Part shown: in pieces, positions 26,569 to 39,730 of the stretch
How positions within the stretch are numbered: the first letter of the stretch is position 1
Layout: every line of letters starts with the position of its first letter
Origin: Sipunculus nudus
Taxonomy: Eukaryota > Annelida > Sipuncula > Golfingiida > Sipunculidae
NCBI GenBank assembly: GCA_026874595.1
Contig: CM049318.1
Span: 14,241,241 to 14,305,240, forward strand
DNA length: 64,000 bases
Direction: 5' to 3'
Program-made: the position numbers and the translations under genes
Notes under the pieces: model-generated
Database searches by the model: none
What the model was told of the DNA's origin: nothing
What the model saw: the letters and a program-made list of their open reading frames with translations, nothing else

Positions 26569-29500
26569 TTTGTTCTCGTAATTAACTAATATTTAATTAA
26601 TATATACTAATATATTAATTATATAATATATAACTAATATTAAATTAATAATCATATTATTTATTTCTCTAGATGATTCCATTGGTTTGTGAAAAATATA
26701 TCGGTCATATGTATTTAAAATTTTGCATATTTAAATATGCACAAGTCTAAACATTTACATAGCGTCTGGTACAATGGACCAGGGTGTATAAACACTAAAT
26801 AAATGTTCATAGTTTGTCATATTGACATTTTATGAGTAATTTAAAGGACATTTTGTAGGGATTTCTTTTCAATTAAAATTTTCAGGAGTCATTTAAATGC
26901 TTGAATAGAACTTAAATACGGGGTTAGCTGATTGGTATAGGTTCCGTCCAAAATTTAATATACTGTCACATATTATTTTGTGATCATGGAATAAAAAAGG
27001 GAACATAATCATACCAAATTTGAATCTATCTTTGTCAATCATATGATAACCACATTTTTTTGGTATCTAAGACGAAACACCGCCTAACGATTTTATCATA
27101 TTCAACTGATGCTAATTTTTCAATCGATCCCATTTTCTGCTTTCACATTTGATTCTATCGTTGTCAGTTATCTGACCATGCCATCTACGGTCTATTGAAC
27201 CGATCGGTAACACGAAACGCCCAAAATACACTATTTTAGGTACCTGTGGCACGCACTTATTGGCACAATACTGCTTTAACATATTTAACAGTTTATAATT
27301 TATCAATCTATGCCAGTGTTGTCAGTGTCACAGTTAAACAGGGTCTTTTTGGTGTTTCGGGTGACCCGACCAAATTATTGGAAAAGCAAAGAATGATATA
27401 CTTACTGTGCGAGCCGGTAAGTTTTGTACGCTGACTGGTTACTCGTGAAACGTGATGATACCGGTACTGTTACGGGATATGACACGTGACTTCAGTGTTT
27501 ATCCCTGTGTTTACATAGTCATCTGGCGCTGGGAGTGCCTTGTTTTCGTTTCGGTTTTTTTGTTTAAGATAAGAGCTTATTGCTCGCTAATTTGTATTAT
27601 CAGAGATAACCCTAGAATTTTTGGCGTTCCCTACAAGCATCACTTAGAGGGTTTTTTTTTTTTGTGAATAACGTTGAGGGAGGATAGGGGTAGATGTACG
27701 GTATATTACCACCCACCTGGTTGTTACTGCTGTCGCTCAGCGCTACAATCAACAGCTGGCTGCCGTTTTTTTGTGTACTTACGTTATTATTTGGATAAGT
27801 GGGTTCATGAACTGTTTCAGTGTTATTGGATGTGGTATAATATGACCATTTGCAAGGCTTACATGCAATATAATTCGTTGAACATTTTTGTTTATCAAAT
27901 TCCTCCCGTATCAAGTTTTATGATGGGTCGATCATTTTATTTACATTTTATTTAATTTAATTTTATATTTTAATATTTTGCCCAGGATTTAACGTCGGGG
28001 AAGGTTGGGGTTATTATGCTTAGGTACCCCTGAGTAAAAACACTATCTATTACAATTTTGTATTTATTTATTTATTTATTTATTCCATCTGCCTGTGTTT
28101 GCACCATATCTCATGCACATCAGATTTAACAAAACTAATCTTTGGTTTTCATAGTCACAGGCGACATAATTCCACTTTACATTTCTTTCCGACAATGACC
28201 TGAGGTACCCCTGAATGAAACACTGTCTAATACAATTTGTGTTTTTAATTGAAGAGGATTTTTAATTGAAGCTTATGTGTTTAATGCGCAAATGTGCTGC
28301 AGCTTTAACAGTTGGGTTTGTGTCAAATTACTTTTTGAACGTTCAGGACACGCATCAAGGATATGTAGCCATTATCTTGGCCTTTTTTTCTGGAAATGTG
28401 TCTTCTTGAAAAAGGTTGGCTTTCCCACATAAAGGAGTATATATCCCGCCATAATTGAAGTAATCTTCCGCTGCCTTCATCTAAACGGTACAGCAATCAG
28501 GAAAGAAATGCATTTGTTCTGTTGGAATTTAAAAGCGGTATAAGTAAGGTTGCGATTCCTCAGGTTAGTTTCGCAGTCACTATGCATTGTAAACTTGGAT
28601 AATTAACGGATTCTTTTGTCAGCGTTGCACCATACAATATTCTGTAGCAATCTTTGGTGTCACATGTGATTGCCATTTCCCTTGCTAAAAACTATAGCAC
28701 TCAACAGATGTTATGCAAACCTAGTGGCATTTAAGGGATTCTTTGTACTCCACAGTTAAGCGAACATGCATCTTTTCCACTGCTAACCAGTTCTAGCGAA
28801 TAGCTACATGTAATCAATTTGCACCTCGAGCTTTTAAATTTTTTCTCTTTAAGTCCACGTTTATCATTATTCTAATATGATTTATATATATATAATATAA
28901 ATAATCGCTAAAAAATTTCTTTATTCCTATAAACATTTCGTAAATATCTTATAATAAAAACAAGATTGATAATCTCCCGTTTTGAAGTACTGTTACCGTA
29001 TGAGCAACTGGATATTGACAGTGGACTTATGTTGCCAAATTTAGGAACATGTCTAAGATCAAAGCAAGGCGGATTAACAATTCTGAATTTAAAAATCTGT
29101 AAATAAAACAAAACAAAATAAGTGACAGTGGATAACAGTTGTTGAATAACAATTAAACGGAAGTTAAAACTAGTGCGTATAGTTAAATTAATACTATATA
29201 TTATTACATTAATAATATTATATTATATTTTTATAATAAGGGCATAGGGTAAGGGGTGGGTTGCTGCGGGTTCGCCAACTCCCCCCCCCCCCTTATAGGC
29301 TCAAGGACTTCAAATGTGCCAGCAGGCTACCATAACGATACAGGCTGCATCAAATTAAAAAAAAAATAGTCTTTACACACACACAGTGGAATATGATGTA
29401 CATAGTCTGTATACTTTTCTATAATAAGAATACGTCTTAAGGTTTTTTAAGAAAGTGAAACTGTTTTGGCAGCTAAAACAGAGTTTTATCTTTTCTGATT

Positions 29501-29866
29501 CAGTTTGTTTGTGTACTTGCATATGCGTCCTTTTTTAAACCATCATGCCGTTTTCAATCTATGGAGTATATAGTAAATGTGACTGTCAGCTTAAAAATGA
29601 TTCCTCGCCACAATTTCCACTTGAGAGAGGCTTACGTACTAGGCTTACCTGTTACATCAGTGGTAATTGATTATTACTACCAATAAAGACCGTTAGGAAT
29701 ACTTGAAACATCACCTGATCCTTGAAAGTGTGCGTGCATATAGAAAACATAGCCGATAAATGGACTGTCCTCGGATAAATTATTGAATGGCATACACAGA
29801 TGCTATCTCCGCAACGACAGAATCTGATAGAATTATGCTGCTTTTCTCTTTACATGGTAAACCTAC

Positions 29867-29916
<50 letters not shown>

Positions 29917-31573
29917 GCAAATAAAATGTGAAAAAATAATGGTTATGTTTTACAGTCCGAAATTTATACGAATGTACTACCCCGTGCTTAGACCACGTTA
30001 CGTCCCTGGATTGGGAGGACCGCTGTTACTTGACTCATTTTACAAACACTGTTTATGATATACAAACTTACGCTTTCCAGAGCATAATATAGTAAGTTAT
30101 TGCATGTGAGATCGCATCTGAGTATATACAAACACGTTTTATAATCTGAAACAATGGCGCGATCGGTGCAGTTGAGAAGGCCCCAGGTGATGGAAACTAA
30201 GGGCAGATAACAGGGTTAAGAGTTGCGGTATGATTCAATTAAAGGGAAACGCTTTCTAAAATTAAAATATATTTGTTTCAATATTATATCACATATTTTG
30301 CTGACACGTCACAGTGTTATTGTGTCTTCGATATCTTATCCTGGTCCCTCACAACCTAGCATAAGATGCAGCACATAGCAGGATTAATATTTTATTTTTT
30401 ATTTCATTGGACTTAGTATACTGTGGTTGGCTTCATATTTGCAGGGTTGTAATTTCGTGATTTCCATTTGTTTATTGTTTCACGAGGGTTCCTTTTTTCG
30501 CGATCTGACCAGACAAAAGAACTTCACAGAGTGTACTTTTTTATTTTATATGATTTAATCATATCGAATAATATGTGCACACTGTCTTAACAATAATTAA
30601 GACGGGTACCGAAGAAACATTGACCTAGTGGGTATTAGTGTTCACTATATTGAAAGATAACTCGTCAAATTTGAGATAATTTATGATAGAAATATTTTTA
30701 TTTACGAGCAACATAAAAGACCTATGATTCATTGTAACTTCCTTTTATTTTTCTTTAGACTTGACTTCGACAAATGGGCCTCTTATACACGAAGGTTTCC
30801 ATTCCGCAAATGTTCCTCTGTCGTGAATTTGAAACCCTTATGAAAAAGACCATCACTGTGAATGACGTTTTGCCGACTGATGTTTGACATATCGTGTCAC
30901 AAAGATTACCCTGCCTGAATGGTGTAACATACAAAACGTTATTAGGGCTTTGCTTATTGAAGGAAGGAGTTAGCTATTCTCAATATAAACAGGGCATAAT
31001 TAAACAACAAACATGATTTCTGCATGAAATTTATTATAAGCAGAAGAATTGGCTGTACAAAAATAAGAAGTATGTAGACATAAACTTTTACTCCCCCCCC
31101 CCCCCCCAGTCCAAACACATTCAAAAGGTATATCCAGTGATCTCGATAGTGACGTCTCTCTTAAAGTCCATATGGATTGAGCTTAATAATGCCATGTCTT
31201 GTCTGGAACCGAACAGGAATGTATCATGTTATGTTCTCTCCATGTAAGTATATAAGCCTGCTCCTGCTCGTCTTTGAAGGTCAGACACGTTTTAGTACCA
31301 GTCCAAACAAAACATGGGAGGCAATTATCGAATAATGACCCCAGGGCACTTCACAGCTGATTCTGAAACCCTTTGGATGAGTCAATTTGCTAGGAATGAC
31401 AATGAGAGATAGATATTGTTCCTGAATACCTTGTGCTTCTAGATATTTACAATAATCATAGATAAACTGAAATTGTGTAAAGAGTTTTGTTAAATGTATA
31501 ACAGGTAATCCTGAACACGGCAATGGGCGTCATCTTTTCATAGGTGGAGAGACACACAGTGGCAGCCCTGTAG
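26562..31573. other. Intergenic between family II members E and F
   Basis: About 5 kb without a gene I can support. There is an (AC)n(AT)n microsatellite at 29870-29916 and C runs at 29280-29292 and 31093-31107. A diverged short direct repeat (GGTACCCCTGA...AAACACT) lies at about 28022 and 28203. Frames of 60-100 residues at 27246-27955 sit on both strands and carry no domain. Confidence 0.5.
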
Positions 31574-31894
31574 TTAGGGAACAAACAGTGGACCCTCCAT
31601 ACACAAGGCCACGTGTTCTTCCTCACAGGAAACTGACTCCCAGAAGTAACCTTTGTTGGTTTCCTTCAACACTGTGCACTCATGCTCTGGCTGTGGTTCA
31701 TCCTGGTCCCAGTACGTTTCGTAAATAACTGGATGACCTAGAAAAAGGACAAGAAGGGACAGTCATGATTGTGGGTTTAGAAACAATTCTGCTAAAATGT
31801 GTAGTGTTTCTTGATATCGCATTAAGTGTCAAATGAGATATTCCATATGAGATCCCTTGAAGGTAAACAATCGATTACCATAATGTAAAACCAA

Positions 31895-31947
<53 letters not shown>

Positions 31948-31999
31948 CATAAACATATACATATACATATTTATATATATTTATATATATTTATATATG

Positions 32000-32046
<47 letters not shown>

Positions 32047-35000
32047 TATGCTCCTACCTTGTGTATCTAGGATAGAGTCTTCCTTTCTGAGTCCGAGCCA
32101 ATAGTGCTTACATTTACGGGTTGAAACTCTTTTAATGGTGTCTGCGAGAAGGAAGGCCTCGTCAGGGCCTCTCACTTCAGCCAGTTCCATGTCAAAATCA
32201 AAGCACCTATTTCTGGCATCATACCAACTGCGAACGTCACATCCCAGCAGAAAGCACTTCGAATTAATCCTCAGACAGCTGTACGGCGATAGATATGGCG
32301 GGCAATATAGGCAGCCTGTAAAAAGCATCATCATTAAACACGAAAAATCAAGGTGTACCTTTTTTCGTTAATAAAATAGGCTGTGGAGGTAAAATTCATA
32401 CTAAAGGTATTGAATTCTAATCTCTGATATACGTGTAGTGACAGTTTCATACAGACATGTCGGCGCTCTCCCTCAGAATGCAAGAAATGAGTGCAGAATG
32501 ATTTTTTATGAGTGCAGTAGCGATCCGCACTCAAGGTCAGCTGTCATGAGTGCACGATACAGGTCACTGCTGGTAAGTCATTGGTTGATGGTAAGAATGT
32601 CCACAAAATATATCGTTGCATCTCATATAACCTGTGCTAAAATATACCCGGAATTTTTAGGACGAATCATAGGCCAACGCCTTTTACTATTTACTATTAT
32701 TCACTTAAAATGTGTAACCATGCCTCACTTTGGGAATATTAAGGCATTACAATCATCCAGCCTTCAATAATGCAAATAACAAAAGAAAAGGGTCTCGAGT
32801 TAAAATAAGGGGCTTCCTTTTTCCCGTCTATCCCATCGTCGGGATTGTGGTAACAAATTTTTAAGTTTTTAACTTAACTCCAACTTGGCATACATATCCA
32901 TGGTGGCCAGTGCTGCAGTCCTTTCCTTCTATGGTTCCGTATTTTACGTTTAAGGATCCACAGGAAAAAGGCCCACTAACTTTACCCTCTACAAATAAAA
33001 AATACAATGCAAGGACTCAAGCACTCGCAATGAACTCATGTTGCGTATTTAATATATATATATATATGGAACGGGTATACACAAAAAAGTAGGTTTACTG
33101 GCTGTGGGGATTCGAACCCACGATCTTCCGATTTCCGGTGCGGCTGCCTTAACCACAGGCCTTACCCACTAAGGCAGCCGCACCGGAAATCGGAAGTTCG
33201 TTGGTTCGAATCCCATCCGCAGTGAACCCATTTTTCTGTGTATACCTTTCCATCTATACCCAATGACTCAGCTTGGCTATTCTCATATATATATATATGT
33301 ATATATATATATGTATATAAGTTCATAAAAATGCATCAATGCATTAATGTCACTACCCGCAGGTTTTCTCGCGCACTGCGTGGCACTCATTAGGTGACTG
33401 AATGGGGTTGGTTTGTGTTTGTTCATATATGGGTGCGTGTGCGCGATTATTTACGGTTGGCTGATTTTGCTGTATGATGCCTGCAAGTGTTAAGGTATTT
33501 ACTTCGTTTATTAAGGAGTGGCGTTCTTTTGTACGTCATGATTTGTAGCTTGTCTTAAAATGCTTACTTTTCGTGTGAACGCTTTCACCAAATCACCACA
33601 AACCGCGTTTCTCTAGAGAGGCGGTCCATACATACAAGCACTGATGATCATAAAGGTTCGATAAAAATTACAGATATAACCACCAAGTCCGTTAACCACA
33701 GTGCATATAGCAGTCCCTTGTTTACTCTTCTCTTTATCAAATGACACACATGACATCGGAATGTTGCCCGGTTCACCGTTTGTTCGCGCTGTTTCAACTG
33801 TACAATAAGTCCACCTTTAGATACATGGGGCTCCGACCACTAACAGTCACTCGTTCGAGAACTGGAATAAATCTCAAAACAGTTTACGTAGCACTCACTA
33901 ATTAGCACACAGACGATTCTATCTTGACTTAGAGTCAATGTTTTTCGCAGCTAATGTCACCTGGAATAATCCAGCTCTAGGTAACTGAAAATGCTTCTGC
34001 ACAGTAATATCCAGTGCCTCTACAAATACGCGTTTAAATAATGTCCTCGGTCTTTTCCTTGAAGTGTTCACAACAGGTTTAAATCGCCAGATTTATCAGT
34101 CCTACAGCAAAATTCGTTACTCGCTCTGAAGTCCATTACAGAGAAATCACCGTGGCCTTCCTCAGTCATGGACAATCTACGCTTATAGACATCATCTCTC
34201 AGCTGTCTAGACTCTTAATGCACGCAGACGGTAGATATCGTCAGACTACACGAACTTGCGCGCAGATTGGCTATTTGTCGCGAACTTCATTTTAATCACA
34301 ACTTATATATGCTTGCTGACGTCACAGGTCCCGACTGTCTTCCGAACAATCATTTCCTTTTATGCCGGCTTCCAGTTATTACATGAATTTTGATATGGAC
34401 ACGCCCCCAGAGACAAACCTAAACCAAACTAAACAGATGCACACCCTTTGAAGTCTACAACAAATGTTCGTTACTATAGAGACCGCCAAAAAGAGACGGT
34501 TCCTACGGAATTAGACTGTACTGTAATAAACATCAAATGAGACACATGTGCTCTCTAACCAAAGTTCATTCGCTTATTTATAAACATGATACTCCAAAAA
34601 AAATTACAGTAAATTATCGAAACATTCAGTATCGATCCATCACAAGCTATGTAAAAACATTATACATCCCATATTTATATACACTTTATTTATGTGCTTA
34701 AAAAAAGTCTGGCCCATGGTTTAACTTGCCAGAAACACACTCTATCTCAAATCTCACCTCTCGTAACACTAAAGCCCACCACATTACTCTCTTGTTCACG
34801 CGCTTGGTTTTGCTGATACATATGAGAGGTTTGTGGTCGGTTTGAATCGTGAACGGTCTACATGACAACTATATCTCAAATCTCTGAACTGCTAAAACAA
34901 TTCTCAAACACTTTTCTCAAAGGCGTACCCTAAACGGAAATATTCATTATCAATGTGAGTAACCACCTTCAAAGTTTCCCTTTCCTAGAATATTGCCTGG

Positions 35001-36677
35001 GATTGCGTAGTTCATGTACTTTCCGATTCTTGGCGCTGGCATAGTTCCTTAGAGAGAAAAAGTAATTTTTTCATTATTAGGAGAACTATGGGAGATTAAC
35101 CGTCTTTGGCCTTGAGGCATAATGGCCATGGCATTTCATACCTTAGCGATCAAACAGTTCGAGGCCATAGGAAATTGATAACATTACAATTACAAGAAAC
35201 CAACCATATATGTTCCCCCTTGAATATTGCCAAGTGTTGAATTGGACCCTCTTAATTGGAAACCAGACCATATTTAGTTGAAAGGTTTTCAGCAACGTCA
35301 GATGTACATCGTGTAGCCGCTTCATGGACAGACCGGCAGTTGGTGCGGCAGCTCTCCACCCAGGGCCGAAAGCTTCTTGACAAGCTTGTGTTATAGAGCT
35401 GTAGCTGACCGGGATGTTCAAAACTATCATTCTCGGGGCTTCTGTGCCTCCTACTTACAACAAGAAGCATGTTTCACAGCTATTCATCAAAGTTCCTTAA
35501 AACATCTAATACTACCTATAATATAGGCACTCGACATACCAGCACTGTGCACTTTTTTTCAATCTTTTTTCTTTTTTTTTTTTTTTTTGGTGCCTCAGAT
35601 TATGGAATCGGTTTTTATCATTACAAATCTATTTCATTTCATCACAGACACCAACTTTATATTCAAAGAATGATTAATATGTAAAAGAAAGGCGATTTCC
35701 AGATTAATATTTCTATTATTACTTCATTGATGACAAATATGTTAAAATTAAAATGTGATCTTCACAAATAACAAACTTAAGGACTAACATTACTAAAGTA
35801 TTGATTACTGGCAGAAATATGAAGTACTCGTGTACTCGAAGCACTGAGCTCTCGCCTATTCATTTGAAAGTAATATAGCCGGTTCTAAAATATCGGCCGA
35901 CTTTCGAATTACGACCTTTTTAAAAGGCCTCGCCCGAAACCCCTATCTCTTGACATGTTACACAGGCGGCTCTACAAGAGCAGGTCTACGCAAATATCAA
36001 TTTTCAGGATGATACAATAAAAAAACAAAAGAATAAACGATATATATTTTGAATAATACAGAGTATACCTAAAGCCCACTATAACGTAAAGCTCACTTTC
36101 CCGATCATAATTATTCTATTATATATGTGCAAATGCATATTTAAGGAAATCCGTCAAGTGGATTTAAATGGTATACTTTGGTTAGTGCAATTTTGGATTT
36201 AATTTGCACAAGGACGGAGAATTACTGTGGGCAGTTCCACCAGCGCAGAGTACAAGAAAGGGCTAACCAACCCCGTTTAACATGCCAATTTACGGGTGCA
36301 AATGACCCAAACAGTAAAGTCTTGTCCTACAGTTTGTGTGATTTTAACCTAAAATGCATTTTCATGGTCATTATACCCTGATAGTGAAGGCCATAATTCC
36401 AAAATAACGATCTGATTTATATATAGGTATATGTATATTTTCGATGCAAAGTAAGTAAGAATGTAAACACCCGAATCCTTTTGTTAATTATTATTATTAT
36501 TGTTATTATTATTATGTTTACACGCTCGTAACTTATTGTGCCAACAAATAAATATACAGGTTTACATTTGAAGCTATACTCGCCTGGCAATAGAAGACTG
36601 TCAAGGCCAGCACTGAAAAGTAAAATACACTGGCAGAAAACTGCCAGCAGCTGGCCAGGAAGTTCTTTTTTCTTCAT
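31574..36677 (-). CDS. Two-CTLD lectin-like protein, family II member F (splice sites altered)
   Basis: Exons: 36677-36584, 35438-35205, 32988-32878, 32315-32058 and 31737-31574 (861 bases, 286 aa if all are spliced in phase 1). Exon 1 is a signal peptide (hydrophobic [18 protein letters not shown]) ending at a GC donor (G|GCGAGT). Exons 2-3 form the weak first CTLD ([32 protein letters not shown]). Exon 4 is the first half of CTLD2 ([36 protein letters not shown]). Exon 5 completes it ([30 protein letters not shown]). Where relatives have a donor after exon 3, this copy reads G|TTAAGT, with TT instead of GT. After exon 5 the possible donor is weak (GTCCAC), and the frame ends after seven more codons. 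Either a soluble protein or a recent pseudogene. Confidence 0.7.
31895..32044. repeat. (TA)n microsatellites in intron 4 of member F
   Basis: Two TA runs (31895-31943 and about 32005-32044) with ATACATA/ATTTATA interruptions lie between exons 4 and 5 of member F. Confidence 0.85.
33068..33251. repeat. Long imperfect palindrome (fold-back element) with tRNA-like boxes
   Basis: Arms of about 83 bases (33068-33151 and 33170-33251) surround an 18-base loop. The inner 27 bases of each arm (33125-33151 and 33170-33196) are perfectly complementary. Each arm contains a TTCGAA word within a sequence like a tRNA B box (GGTTCGAATCCC on the plus strand at 33203-33214). AT runs flank both sides. It lies in intron 2 of lectin member F. 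It looks like two head-to-head tRNA-derived SINE ends, or a MITE that captured one. It is not a functional tRNA gene. Confidence 0.8.
34735..34930 (-). mobile_element. Gypsy-like RNase H fragment
   Basis: Read on the minus strand, this stretch gives [10 protein letters not shown]-like and NKRV...WALVLRE..FEIE words, followed by KLNHGPD. That is the C-terminal part of a Ty3/gypsy RNase H domain, interrupted by frameshifts. The following sequence (to about 33560) is non-coding and holds a CATATATAAG TATA-like word near 34306. It could be an LTR remnant, but I could not pair it with a second LTR. Located in intron 2 of member F. Confidence 0.65.
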
Positions 36678-38138
36678 TTTCCACCAACTACAATTATGAA
36701 GTACTGATTTTAGTATGCTCTTTAAAAATATACATCGCAGTACATGATACCCGATTCAAAACGTCCGTGTCCCTCCAATAAACCCGTTTTACTTACTGTT
36801 TTCTTTTTGTTCAGGCATCTTGTAACAGCAAAATGTCCAAAAATCAAACATGTCTATTTTAATCATTCTGGTCAATCAATCTGTAGATATAAGTTAGGAA
36901 TAAATGGAAGCATGATAGAATATTAACAGAATATCATTGTGTTGTTTCTTCGTAAGCACTTCATACAGAAATGGAGGAATTCCTCTTCCCTTTGAAGACA
37001 CATATCACAAAGATTTGAAGATTTAATAACTGACTTAAGCTTTGAAAATATATGTCAAAATCAAACTTCGAAATTTTGTATTTATATGATTAAAATATCT
37101 CTTAAGAGTTATTCGAATCTAAAATTGCCTGATAGTGATACGAAAAATATATCTTCCGCAATAAAATAGCAAACCTAAAATCACTTTTAATTTATAACAA
37201 AAAATATTCTTTGAGCGAAATTGGTCACGTGCTTATCTTTAGCTAGATTTGTACTAGCGTTTGACCAAACGCCATCTTGTAGCCGGTTGGCTAACCTGAT
37301 TAACTGGTAAATTTAATGACCGGCAGATGGCACTGATGCCCACCTTATAACAAATAAAAATAAATTACTTATAACAGATGGCAGACGGGTATAAGATTAA
37401 TCTAATATACACACAAACCGCACATTGCAAGACTGTATCAGGCCAACTAAACATTAGCAATGATCTGAAGCAAGGAATAAAGAGAAGAATAAAGCCATAT
37501 TTCTTACGTGTCAGCCCATGCTTAATATGAAAGACAAGAAGACTATTCATTGCATAACTTGTGGAATGTCCCGTGGTTTTTCCCACTGTCATTGTGGATC
37601 ATCGGGTTGTGTGGCGCCGCGTATCGATTGCAGCAAGGACTAATAAACCAGTCATTACAATATATGAATAGAATTACGTTGCCATTGCAAATTGTGTACA
37701 TATATATACGCACATGGGTTTTCAGCTGGCTATCTGCAGACCTTCTATCAATGTCAATAGCCTTCTGACTTTTGTGATTAATCAGGGTCTGGCGAAAAAA
37801 AAAAATTTCCCTTGAGTGCGAATAAATAGTATAACTGTGGCTATATAACCAGATAAGTACAGTTCCGCATGTCATTCAGTGTAAAACATATGGAGGTTTT
37901 TACGTTTGAGGTCTATGGTACTCGTTGATTTTATGCTAACATAACCACCTACATGTACATGTGTAGAATTTCATTCCGGTTTCAGACTACAGGACAGGGC
38001 AGTATCACACGCTTCCTGTCATTTTATATGCTGCCGTTACTGCACTTGCCGGGCCTGGGTCGTTTGTGAATAAAACACGGCCGTTTGCACGGCCTTCCCT
38101 TTAAGCCTGCAAAGCGGGCACCTTAAAAATCTGCCCGC

Positions 38139-38212
38139 CTCGGCTGAGATTCGAACCAACGATCTCCCGGGTTTGAGTCCTGTGCTCTACCCCTGAGCCA
38201 CAGAAGCATCCT
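38139..38212 (-). repeat. tRNA-derived SINE-like head
   Basis: The minus strand reads GGCTCAGGGGTAGAGCA (A-box and D-arm like), then GGTTCGAATCTC (B-box like), spaced as in a tRNA. The acceptor ends do not pair and the anticodon stem is not convincing. It is a tRNA-derived repeat, not a tRNA. A shorter relative with the B-box word lies at about 39525-39555 in block copy 2. Confidence 0.6.
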
Positions 38213-38495
38213 TGGCAATGTTGCTGACTTGACAATTTTCCATACATGCAACATGTCATCAGTCAGCCCAGTCAAGACGAATAAAGGTGGGTGAGAACTT
38301 GCTTTCAAATATCATTTAAAATCGGTCATATCACATATTCGTTACTCACTTTTGCTTGATTAGTGAAGTGCCAGGTAACTAAGATATCAAGTAAAAGTCA
38401 GCGCCAATCGGAGCAGCATTTGGGAGCGAATTAGTGTTTACAAGCACGTGTTTGTGTTTAGAAGCAGCCCGATGAATGGTTATCAACAAATCGCA

Positions 38496-38507
38496 TGCGC
38501 ATGCGCA
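38496..38507. promoter_or_regulatory. NRF1-like palindromic site, copy 1
   Basis: TGCGCATGCGCA matches the NRF1 consensus YGCGCAYGCGCR at every position. It sits in an otherwise AT-rich region between two divergent lectin genes and is kept in the second copy of the block. Function is inferred. Confidence 0.45.
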
Positions 38508-38757
38508 GTTTTGTCACACTAACAACATCATATAAAAGCAAATATATATTTCCGCTAAGTCGCAAAGATAGTTTGGCAAACGAATGTACAGGTAGACTGT
38601 TTCCTACTAATTTTATTGATAAGTACATGTATATTTTTGGAGGTATAACGCAAATGATCATTCATATAATTTGAAGATCAAATAGGGTATATGAAACCAT
38701 AAACGATTAATCACATATATGACTGTCACACTTGATAATATTCTGAGTGCGTGCCAA

Positions 38758-38807
<50 letters not shown>
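38758..38807. repeat. (TA)n microsatellite
   Basis: About 25 TA units between the two copies of the duplicated block. They create spurious Tyr-Ile frames on both strands. Confidence 0.88.
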
Positions 38808-38809
<2 letters not shown>

Positions 38810-39034
38810 GGAAATGTACAGGAATTGAACATGTCATATTTTATAAAAATAAAATGTAAAAAACCCGAAGGCATGACACCTGTCGCGCACAGGTCGAACC
38901 TACTGATTGTACGCCAGCCCAGACACGTCATGCAATAGCAGGTAGTAAATTACTCAGAGCTGCTAGCCCATGCATACAAAGCAAAGGGCAGACCTGATAA
39001 GGCGCTATGACACCGTGACGCACAAAAAAACAAC

Positions 39035-39730
39035 ATATTTTTACGTGTCAGCCCTAGCTCTATATTAAAGAATTCGAGACTAGTCATTGCATTACTGGTA
39101 AAATGTACCGTGGTGGGTATTCCCACAGTAAGCGGGCTTTCAACGTGCGTGTACTGTGTCGCCGCTTATCGATAGCAGCAAGGACTACCAAACCAATCAT
39201 AACAATATGAATAAATTACGTTGCGTGCTTTCAGGTTGTGAAAGTATATACGCACATGCGTTTTCAGCTGGCTATCTGCAGACCTTTCATCAAGGTCAAT
39301 AGCCCACTCGCTATAGTGATTAATTAGGATTTGGCGAAAATCAAATATACCCTCGAGTGGGGAGAGTATTACTGTGGTTATATAACCATATACCAGTATA
39401 TGGCATGACTGAGTCATACCAGCGGGAAAATCCCGTTTTATGAATGAAACACGACCGTAAGGCACGGCCTTCTCATTAACATGCAAAGCGCTCACCTAGG
39501 GGCCTACGGTGAAAAATCTCCCCGTTTTGGCTGAGATTCGAACTCACGATCTTCCCCAACCAACGGAAACGATTGGTTAAGTGCCAGGTAACTCGGATAT
39601 AAGTTTAAAGGAGTGGCATATGTGAGCAGATTTGATTTTACAAGTACGTGTTTGTGTTTAAAGCAACCCGATGAATGTTTATCAACAAATCAGCGCATGC
39701 GCAGTCTCGTCACATTTACATATCATATTG
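39035..39730. repeat. Duplicated non-coding block, copy 2
   Basis: Second copy of the block at 37500-38560, in direct orientation and shorter by several hundred bases. Confidence 0.78.
39693..39702. promoter_or_regulatory. NRF1-like palindromic site, copy 2
   Basis: GCGCATGCGC at the position matching the site in copy 1. The outer base differs (A instead of T), so the full consensus is not met on one side. Confidence 0.4.

Larger units (their letters stand above)
37500..38560. repeat. Duplicated non-coding block, copy 1
   Basis: Shares long similarity with 39035-39730: words ACGTGTCAGCCC, GCAGCAAGGACTA, TTTTCAGCTGGCTATCTGCAG, GTGCCAGGTAACT and CCCGATGAATG occur in the same order. Copy 1 is longer, with extra sequence between the tRNA-like piece and the 3' part. 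Confidence 0.78.

Noticed and set aside
26390-26581. Ser-Leu and Tyr-Ile repeat frame
   Set aside because: Produced by the TC and TA microsatellites.
27612-27955. Overlapping 93- and 100-residue frames on both strands
   Set aside because: No domain, no splice context and composition like the surrounding intergenic DNA.
33086-33220. tRNA genes in the palindrome arms
   Set aside because: Only the B-box region resembles a tRNA; the long palindrome explains the structure better.
38139-38212. tRNA gene on the minus strand
   Set aside because: A- and B-box-like words are present, but the acceptor ends do not pair and no anticodon stem forms; called a tRNA-derived repeat.
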